5,906 nt of DNA, taken from positions 1-5,906 of the forward strand of contig JAOZNG010000079.1 in assembly GCA_029933895.1 (NCBI GenBank), written 5' to 3'. Each line of letters opens with the position of its first letter. Within the stretch, counting starts at the first letter, position 1. Shown here in pieces: positions 1 to 4,396 of the stretch. The position numbers were made by a program, and so were the translations under genes. This stretch comes from an archaeon. GTDB lineage: Archaea > Altiarchaeota > Altiarchaeia > IMC4 > QMZM01. The notes under the pieces were generated by a model. It was not told the origin of the DNA. It saw only the letters and a program-made list of their open reading frames with translations, and searched no databases.

Positions 1-216
1 CCACCTGTCTCTATCTCCTATCCTGCCTCTGATCCGTATCAACTCTGCTCTGGCTATCAGCAATGCACTGCATATCATCAACAAGCAGGCTGATATAAAC
101 TCTATAGGATAGCTGATTTCGATTTTATTGGTAACGATATTAATAAGCGAAGACATACACACTATAAAGCCTATGAAAAAAAGACTCATCGCCAGAATTA
201 AAACAGCGGATTTCAT
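1..216 (-). CDS. Small two-helix membrane protein, 3' end cut by window edge
   Basis: The frame is open from an ATG at 216-214 to the left edge and gives 72 residues with no stop. Two hydrophobic helices are visible, at about residues 4-27 and 38-56. A short loop separates them, and a strongly basic stretch (RIRGRIGDRDR) follows. By the positive-inside rule, the stretch after helix 2 should be cytoplasmic. The ATG overlaps the TGA of the upstream coiled-coil gene as ATGA, and a GAGGG Shine-Dalgarno-like run lies 7 bases before it, so this start is well supported and translation is probably coupled. I do not recognise the family. From context it could anchor the coiled-coil protein and the KaiC-like ATPase to the membrane, which is inference. 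The full length is unknown, and a larger cytoplasmic domain could lie outside the window. Confidence 0.75.
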   Translation of the reverse strand, partial: MKSAVLILAMSLFFIGFIVCMSSLINIVTNKIEISYPIEFISACLLMICSALLIARAELIRIRGRIGDRDRW

Positions 217-1211
217 TCCATTCCCTCATCATGTTTCTCCAGTCTCTCCATCACACGCTGGAAAAAGCTGTCTAGTTCACGGTCGAACACATCCTCGGTA
301 ACATAGTTTTTTTGCTCCATCCTTGTAAGTTTAGATATTGCGTCATCTATCTCCACCACCCTGCTCTTTAAAGTGTTCTCTAATCTCTCCACCCGCGGTA
401 TCACAGCTCTGATCTCACCAATCTCTCTATCGAATTCCTCCCTTCTCTCCTTAAACTCCTCATTAAGCCCCTCTATGGATTTCAATCTAGACTCTATGTC
501 CTCCTTCCTCACCAAATCCTGTGATTCTACCATAAAGTGGTTGGCTTTTTTCATAACATCATCGAACTTCTCCTCCAGGGACCTGAATTCCTCAGAGAGT
601 TTCAGGAATTTACTATATTTTTTCTGTATCTGGACGAAGATGTCCTCCACTTTCTCCGAATCTCTGCTAACAACGGTCTGAATCTTCATTATATTCTTTA
701 AATCCTCCCTGACCTCGTTACTAAGCTTTATTACCGCTTCAGTACCCGTGAAGGCAGCTATACTTGACTTGATCTTTTTTTGTTCCTCCCTGAGTGTGTC
801 CAGAAATTTCTTAAATCTCTCCTGTTTGGATTCCAGCTTCATCACCTTGATATCTTCCTTCTTCACCTCCTCCATCAATTTCTGGGGCTGGACTTCCCCG
901 ACCAAATCTATGGCTTTTCTGGTTTCCATTTCCAGGGAATTGAGGCTTCTCTCCAGGGCAAGACTTCTCTGCCTCACGTCACCTATCCCTTCACTCAGTC
1001 TCTGGAATCTCTCATCATTCATCTTCATCATCTCTCGCAGGGTTTTTACCTGTGCCCAGAGTTTTTGGATCTCCACTCCCATCCTGCTTGGTTGTTCTAT
1101 AGCTGGGAGGGTTTCCCCTACCTCCTCTAACTCTTCTTCCCCCCTCAGGATGAGTTCATCAATTTCTTTTTGCTCCTTCTGTTTGTTGTTCAATATTGTG
1201 GGTAATTTCAT
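213..1211 (-). CDS. Long soluble coiled-coil protein (conserved archaeal family, function unknown)
   Basis: The product has 332 residues, no cysteine, no signal peptide and no membrane segment. From about residue 45 to 325 it is almost entirely charged, heptad-like helix (many E, K, R and L), with small breaks near 104-112 (VGEVQPQ), 150-160 (SIAAFTGTEAV) and 264-275 (a proline near 272). The block at 80-205, including DLVGEVQPQKLMEEV and later KVEDIFVQIQKKYSKF, resembles a coiled-coil family that I recall in DPANN archaea; this is memory, not a search. It starts 8 bases after the KaiC-like stop, with only a weak GAGAT-type ribosome site. It overlaps the following membrane gene by ATGA. A scaffold or adaptor linking the KaiC-like ATPase to the membrane protein is a reasonable guess. 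Archaellum ArlC/D/E-type accessory proteins are an alternative comparison, but I see no specific motif for them. Function is not assigned. Confidence 0.9.
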   Translation of the reverse strand: MKLPTILNNKQKEQKEIDELILRGEEELEEVGETLPAIEQPSRMGVEIQKLWAQVKTLREMMKMNDERFQRLSEGIGDVRQRSLALERSLNSLEMETRKAIDLVGEVQPQKLMEEVKKEDIKVMKLESKQERFKKFLDTLREEQKKIKSSIAAFTGTEAVIKLSNEVREDLKNIMKIQTVVSRDSEKVEDIFVQIQKKYSKFLKLSEEFRSLEEKFDDVMKKANHFMVESQDLVRKEDIESRLKSIEGLNEEFKERREEFDREIGEIRAVIPRVERLENTLKSRVVEIDDAISKLTRMEQKNYVTEDVFDRELDSFFQRVMERLEKHDEGME

Positions 1212-1219
1212 CTTTGTTT

Positions 1220-1897
1220 TTATCTCAACTCTGGATAAATAGATAGTCCTTTCTGGGAGATATTCATAGCTCGCATCCCGGTGGTATGGTCAGTGCCTCT
1301 CATCTTTAGAACCTCCAGGTACTTCTTACGGGAACTCTCCACCTCCCTATAGGAACAGATGATTATACCATCCGCTAGATACGCCTCGCTCAGTTTTGAC
1401 AGATCAGAGTAAGAAGTCTCACATATTAGTGTTGTTACACAACCATAACCCTTCAGGGAAGAAAGGAGGTCGTACATCAATTCCCGGTATTCCTCACCCC
1501 CTCCCAACTTTGACCGGATGGGGTTGATAGAGTCTATCACTATCCTCTTTGGTTGAAGCCTTTTTGTATTCCTTATTACTTTGTTCAATATATCCCCCCC
1601 ATTTTTTATCTCACTAATGTCTAGAAATTGTAATAATTCAGATTCTATTATCCTCTGGGAATAGAAATCGTACTGGGATAGGAATTTCTGGATAACCCAC
1701 CTGGGCTCAGAAACGGCAGAAATGTATAATCCACTTTCTCGTTCTCTGGCACCATGGAACAGGCTTTGAACGGCCAGAGTGGTCTTCCCAGTCCCTGGTT
1801 CTCCGCTCAATAAAATAGTTGATGGTATGGGAAATCCCCCATTCAGCATCTCATCTAAACCCGGAATCCCTGTCTTTAATCTCTCTGTAGTGTCCAT
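1220..1897 (-). CDS. KaiC-like RecA-superfamily ATPase, single domain
   Basis: This is a 225-residue cytoplasmic P-loop ATPase. It opens with the usual KaiC entry TGIPGLDEMLNGGFP (9-23). Next come Walker A GEPGTGKT (32-39, Lys38), a YISAVSEP segment (58-65) where KaiC carries its catalytic glutamates (here only Glu64 of the pair), and Walker B RIVIDS (118-123, Asp122). The C-terminal signature KMRGTDHT (198-205) is followed by the final beta region. The length fits a one-domain archaeal KaiC-like protein, not the two-domain clock protein. An ATG at 1915 is also in frame, but I chose 1897. A GAGGGGAT ribosome site lies 8 bases before 1897, the protein then starts just before the conserved fold, and nothing similar precedes 1915. 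It heads a tight unit with a coiled-coil and a membrane gene. Such ATPases often act in signalling or motor regulation; ArlH of the archaellum is a relative, but I see nothing specific to it. The substrate is unknown. Confidence 0.93.
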   Translation of the reverse strand: MDTTERLKTGIPGLDEMLNGGFPIPSTILLSGEPGTGKTTLAVQSLFHGARERESGLYISAVSEPRWVIQKFLSQYDFYSQRIIESELLQFLDISEIKNGGDILNKVIRNTKRLQPKRIVIDSINPIRSKLGGGEEYRELMYDLLSSLKGYGCVTTLICETSYSDLSKLSEAYLADGIIICSYREVESSRKKYLEVLKMRGTDHTTGMRAMNISQKGLSIYPELR

Positions 1898-1905
1898 TTT
1901 AGATA

Positions 1906-1913
1906 ATCCCCTC
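1906..1913 (-). promoter_or_regulatory. Shine-Dalgarno site deciding the KaiC-like start
   Basis: The minus strand reads GAGGGGAT, one base away from the anti-16S core GAGGTGAT. An 8-base spacer separates it from the ATG at 1897-1895. It lies inside the first codons of the longer reading that would start at 1915, which argues that the shorter protein is the real product. Confidence 0.6.
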
Positions 1914-1958
1914 ATTTATCTGGAATATGCATCTGTTTTTTTCCCTCCTCATGACTCT

Positions 1959-1966
1959 GATATACA
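1959..1966 (-). promoter_or_regulatory. Candidate TATA box for the KaiC-like operon
   Basis: The minus strand reads TGTATATC. An archaeal start site about 25 bases downstream would fall near 1935, leaving a leader of roughly 38 bases that contains the GAGGGGAT ribosome site. No convincing BRE is visible, and other AT-rich stretches such as 2044-2056 compete. The call is tentative, but some promoter is needed here because the spacer is long and the upstream genes end in a broken junction. Confidence 0.25.
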
Positions 1967-2055
1967 GCTATCAAAATTCTGCCCAATATGTGATACAGGT
2001 TTTACTGTTTGCTTATTATCCATTCCCCTGCTCTCCTTATCCTCTTTATTTTATT

Positions 2056-2150
2056 ACAAAGTCGGCAGAATACTGCGTCTTTAAAGTCGCAGATGAATGC
2101 CCCACACTATCCGGCTTTGTAAGTTCATACTCCACCCTTTAGGGTGGAGT
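2056..2150 (+). ncRNA. Omega-RNA-like (TnpB guide RNA) scaffold with pseudoknot
   Basis: Four pairings can be read directly on the plus strand. (1) acaaagtcgg (2056-2065) pairs with ccggctttgt (2111-2120) over 10 bp, including one G-U. (2) ctgcg (2073-2077) pairs with cgcag (2088-2092) around ctttaaag. (3) atgaat (2093-2098) pairs with gttcat (2123-2128) over 6 bp with one G-U, crossing stem 1 and so forming a pseudoknot. (4) The terminal 10-bp hairpin is at 2129-2150. Both wobble pairs work only if the RNA is read on the plus strand; on the minus strand they become A-C mismatches. That gives the strand. TnpB guide RNAs are known to have a pseudoknotted core, a last hairpin and then a guide copied from flanking DNA, which here would start around 2151-2156. 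Without tnpB in the window it is either a relic or acts with a TnpB encoded elsewhere. Confidence 0.45.
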
Positions 2151-2313
2151 TGTTGATTCCTTGCTTCCTGAAAAAATTCTGTTCTCCCACCTTTGAGGCT
2201 GTATCCCCTCCCATAATCTGTCCCACGGAATACATCAAGCCATGACCTGCCTGACCTGTTCTCTCATAGAATAATCTCTTGATTTCTTTCAGTTCATGAT
2301 TTGATGTATACAT
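2125..2313 (-). pseudogene. Truncated gene fragment, N-terminal part resembling V4R/XylR_N-type domain
   Basis: The frame gives 62 residues from the ATG at 2313; a TTG 15 bases upstream is also in frame. Residues 1-51 look like real protein. In particular FYERTGQAGHGLMYSVGQIM (15-34) resembles the start of archaeal V4R or XylR_N-like ligand-binding domains, where a helix is followed by a glycine-rich G-x-x-x-G turn. This is a resemblance from memory, so function is tentative. From about residue 52 (GINNSTLKGGV) the frame simply reads through the IS-type terminal hairpin and stops, while a full V4R domain needs about 100 more residues. No continuation is visible in the 200 bases beyond. I read it as a gene cut by insertion of the element plus later loss. 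It follows the HerA gene by about 40 bases and may have its own leaderless promoter. Confidence 0.45.
2129..2150. repeat. Perfect 10-bp inverted repeat (terminal hairpin)
   Basis: The arms are actccaccct (2129-2138) and agggtggagt (2141-2150), with tt between them. There is no T-tract on either side, so it does not look like a terminator. It supplies the stop codon and last residues of the minus-strand gene fragment that reads into it. Confidence 0.9.
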
Positions 2314-2341
2314 CCTGCCAGTTAACAATTATTTTTTTATG

Positions 2342-2350
2342 TTAATATAC
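2342..2350 (-). promoter_or_regulatory. Candidate TATA box for the truncated gene (leaderless)
   Basis: The minus strand reads GTATATTAA, about 30 bases before the ATG at 2313, with an AT-rich stretch after it. That spacing would put the transcript start within a few bases of the ATG, as in archaeal leaderless genes. There is no clear ribosome site before this ATG other than GGCAGG directly abutting it, which fits the leaderless reading. Confidence 0.35.
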
Positions 2351-2353
2351 TTG

Positions 2354-4396
2354 TCACGTTTCATCCTCTAACTTCCCCCATTCATCCTCTTCATTAGGTT
2401 TTTGGGTTTCATAGCTAGCGGGCTCTTTGAGATCCAGCTTCTTTATATCCTCCTCCAGATCCCTCAGATACATGTCCACTATCTGGAATGAACCCTTCTT
2501 CAGGTTTTCTAGGGCGAGACCCAGCTCCAATTCCGGATCGAAGACGTCCACACCCATAGCCTTAGCCCTCCTCACCTTTAACTTGAGGGATTCGATCTTC
2601 AGGTCGTATTTCTCATAGAGCTCCAGCTCTTTATCGCTCAATCTTCTTGGGTTATGTAGCAGGGGTCTGAATGTTACGAAATATGGATTTCCCCTGTTAT
2701 AGTGTGAATTCTGTACCATTCCTGTACCAACGCGGGCCTTCACAACGGATCTCATTATAGCCTCTCCATATCTCATCTTGATCTGTGATAGATCTCCTCC
2801 ATAGCGGGTTCTCATCTGTATCTCGGTACCAACATTTGCTTTGATGTCCTTTGGATAATCTGTCAGTACCTGAGAGATCAACACCAAACCGATGCCCCAC
2901 TTCCTGAACTCCCGCACACCCCTCTCAAGCTGGATGAGGCCACTGCCTGTTCCCCCAAACTTCGGCAATAATCTGTGGACCTCATCGAAAACTATGAGTG
3001 TTTTTAGTTGAGTTGCTTCATCCATCCTTGCCCTGAACACATCTACTATGGCCTGAGTTATCACGTCTTCTATATCCTCTGGATTCAGGTGATTCATACA
3101 AAATATGGTTATTTCCCCAGATTTCATATGCTCGGTGATATTCAATTTCCAGGGCTGCTTCAGTACCTTTATCTCTCCCTCAAATCTCTGAGCCTCTTTT
3201 TTTTCCATCCCGAATTTTTTATAAAGCCTGAACATGCCCTTTTCTTTATTGGGTCTTAAAAAACCTGTCCACTGGGCTGTTGGGTCGAAAACCAGAACTG
3301 AAACATTATTTTTCAATGCCTCCTCTGCTATGTCTTGAGCGGCAATGGTTTTCCCTCCTCCAGTGGAGCCCGCGATTAGTATGTGTTCGGTCAATCTGTC
3401 CAACTCCATGAATGCCCTGATTCCAGATTCCGCAATTCTGCCTATGAAGGCGGATCTTTTTCCGTGGCGGGGTAAATTCATAAAGTCTATACCCGCAAGA
3501 TATCTCTTCCCTTTTGCCTGCTTTCTCCTGTATAAAATATATCCCAGGTAACAACAGATAAGGATAAGGAATATCATGGATAATAGCCAGACGGGTATGC
3601 CGGCAATTTTTAACTCAAGTATGTTCACATTGATGTTAATCTCATGTATATCTTCAACCTTCTCTGTCCTGTTAGCAGCTCCGTCATATGTGAGGGCTCC
3701 TCTGATAAGGTATTTGCCCCCTTCGATTCTTGGTATATCCAGATTCTCTGTAAAGGTAATGGTTCTATCTATAACCGGGAAGGTCTTGCTCTCATTCAGG
3801 ACCTCTTTTGTGACAGGGTCCAGTAATTGCAGAGTAAGTACTGTATCCCTCTTAATATTATGTGGGTTATCTATTGTAACTCTGACAGGTAGTTTTTTAC
3901 CGGGGGATATGCTACTGGTCACTGGTTTAATTTTTATATCAAAGAGGGTCTGCTGGGGGGGTAAGACTCTTACATTAGCGGATATGCTTGTTGATTCACC
4001 CCCTAATCTAAGGGATAAAATCCCGGAATAAACCCCAGAGGCAGTGTCTACCGGCACATGGAAACTGATGTTTAGGTTAGCTCGCTCCCCAGGCTCCAGA
4101 GCAACAGCAGGATTTTTAATCTCTATAAACTCCCTTACCCTGCCGACGATATCAGCTCTAAGGGTTGCAGTATATCCTGCGGTATTAACAACATCTACGA
4201 AGCTATCTATGCTCTCCCCGGGATAGAGATCAATAGAGATTACCTGTATCCCCGACATGGGCTTCACTACCCTGCTCTGAGTGGTTATGTTCTCTGTTAC
4301 TTCTACATCACCTACCATGTCGGCACTTATAACTATAAAACTAAAGATTATGGATGCAGACAGGAATATAAAAAATAATATGTTTTTATTTTTCAT
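2354..4396 (-). CDS. Membrane-anchored HerA-type ATPase with an extracellular beta-sandwich domain
   Basis: The product has 680 residues. A first hydrophobic helix (6-24, signal or anchor) leads to an ectodomain of two CARDB/COG1470-like beta-sandwich repeats (about 45-145 and 150-258) with four N-X-S/T sequons (N36, N109, N201, N242). A second helix (266-288) is followed by the basic stop RRKQAKGKR and then a cytoplasmic FtsK-HerA-type motor. The motor has Walker A GSTGGGKT (343-350), Walker B LIVFDE (467-472) followed by VH, LISQ (507-509) and a likely arginine finger near R529-R531. The tail is acidic. Usual HerA proteins carry an N-terminal HAS barrel and partner with NurA; neither is seen here. 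The topology recalls VirD4 or FtsK-type pumps that move DNA or protein at membranes. The start overlaps the upstream surface gene by 11 bases and has GGAG 10 bases upstream. The substrate is unknown. Confidence 0.93.
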   Translation of the reverse strand: MKNKNILFFIFLSASIIFSFIVISADMVGDVEVTENITTQSRVVKPMSGIQVISIDLYPGESIDSFVDVVNTAGYTATLRADIVGRVREFIEIKNPAVALEPGERANLNISFHVPVDTASGVYSGILSLRLGGESTSISANVRVLPPQQTLFDIKIKPVTSSISPGKKLPVRVTIDNPHNIKRDTVLTLQLLDPVTKEVLNESKTFPVIDRTITFTENLDIPRIEGGKYLIRGALTYDGAANRTEKVEDIHEININVNILELKIAGIPVWLLSMIFLILICCYLGYILYRRKQAKGKRYLAGIDFMNLPRHGKRSAFIGRIAESGIRAFMELDRLTEHILIAGSTGGGKTIAAQDIAEEALKNNVSVLVFDPTAQWTGFLRPNKEKGMFRLYKKFGMEKKEAQRFEGEIKVLKQPWKLNITEHMKSGEITIFCMNHLNPEDIEDVITQAIVDVFRARMDEATQLKTLIVFDEVHRLLPKFGGTGSGLIQLERGVREFRKWGIGLVLISQVLTDYPKDIKANVGTEIQMRTRYGGDLSQIKMRYGEAIMRSVVKARVGTGMVQNSHYNRGNPYFVTFRPLLHNPRRLSDKELELYEKYDLKIESLKLKVRRAKAMGVDVFDPELELGLALENLKKGSFQIVDMYLRDLEEDIKKLDLKEPASYETQKPNEEDEWGKLEDET

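Larger units (their letters stand above)
1899..2023 (-). other. Leader with two overlapping micro-ORFs ahead of the KaiC-like gene
   Basis: Two tiny minus-strand frames precede the KaiC-like ATG. The first, at 2023-1949, has 24 codons starting MDNKQTVKPV and an AAGGAG run 9 bases upstream. The second, at 1952-1899, has 17 codons starting MRREKNRCIF. They overlap each other as ATGA, and the second ends one base before the KaiC-like ATG. A third reading (MHIPDK) sits behind a GGAGGG run. Neither peptide resembles anything I know. They could be an upstream translational leader or chance frames in an AT-rich spacer, and I lean toward chance. Confidence 0.2.
2050..2157 (+). mobile_element. Solo right end of an IS200/IS605-type element (remnant, no tnpB)
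   Basis: The segment ends in a perfect subterminal palindrome (arms actccaccct and agggtggagt, 2-base loop) followed by gttgttgattc. That is the layout of IS200/IS605/IS1341-type right ends, which form hairpins recognised as single-stranded DNA and encode the 3' part of the TnpB guide RNA. The plus-strand sequence before it folds into further stems (see the ncRNA entry). The approach to the right border, near 2155, coincides with the point where a minus-strand gene fragment loses its own sequence. No transposase or tnpB reading frame is present: the plus-strand frame covering this stretch has no TnpB zinc finger or catalytic motif. The left border cannot be placed. The family match is from memory of such ends, not from a database. 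Confidence 0.5.

Noticed and set aside
373..1242. Plus-strand open frames opposite the coiled-coil gene
   Set aside because: They are Ser/Phe/Leu-rich mirror readings of a charged coiled coil, lack ribosome sites and resemble no family.
1220..1915. Naming the KaiC-like gene arlH (flaH)
   Set aside because: The Walker A and SEP segments are those of general KaiC-like proteins, and no archaellum gene is visible in the window.
2073..2092. ctgcg-ctttaaag-cgcag palindrome as a regulator operator
   Set aside because: It nests inside the larger stem and pseudoknot, so an RNA hairpin is the simpler reading. There is also no promoter placed to be controlled by it.
1927..2142. Plus-strand 71-residue frame as a tnpB remnant
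   Set aside because: It has no zinc-finger cysteines or catalytic motif of TnpB. Its last part merely overlaps the structured RNA segment and ends in the hairpin loop.
2129..2150. Hairpin as a transcription terminator
   Set aside because: No T-tract follows on either strand, and archaeal termination relies on T-runs more than on hairpins. The flanking structure explains it better as an IS-type end.
2697..3554. Alternative minus-strand frames at 2697-2900 and 3306-3554
   Set aside because: They are out-of-frame readings of the HerA-type motor domain, which is intact in its own frame.
2354..4396. Classical HerA-NurA DNA resection pair or defence operon
   Set aside because: No nuclease gene is adjacent, the HAS barrel is missing, and the protein has an ectodomain and two membrane helices.
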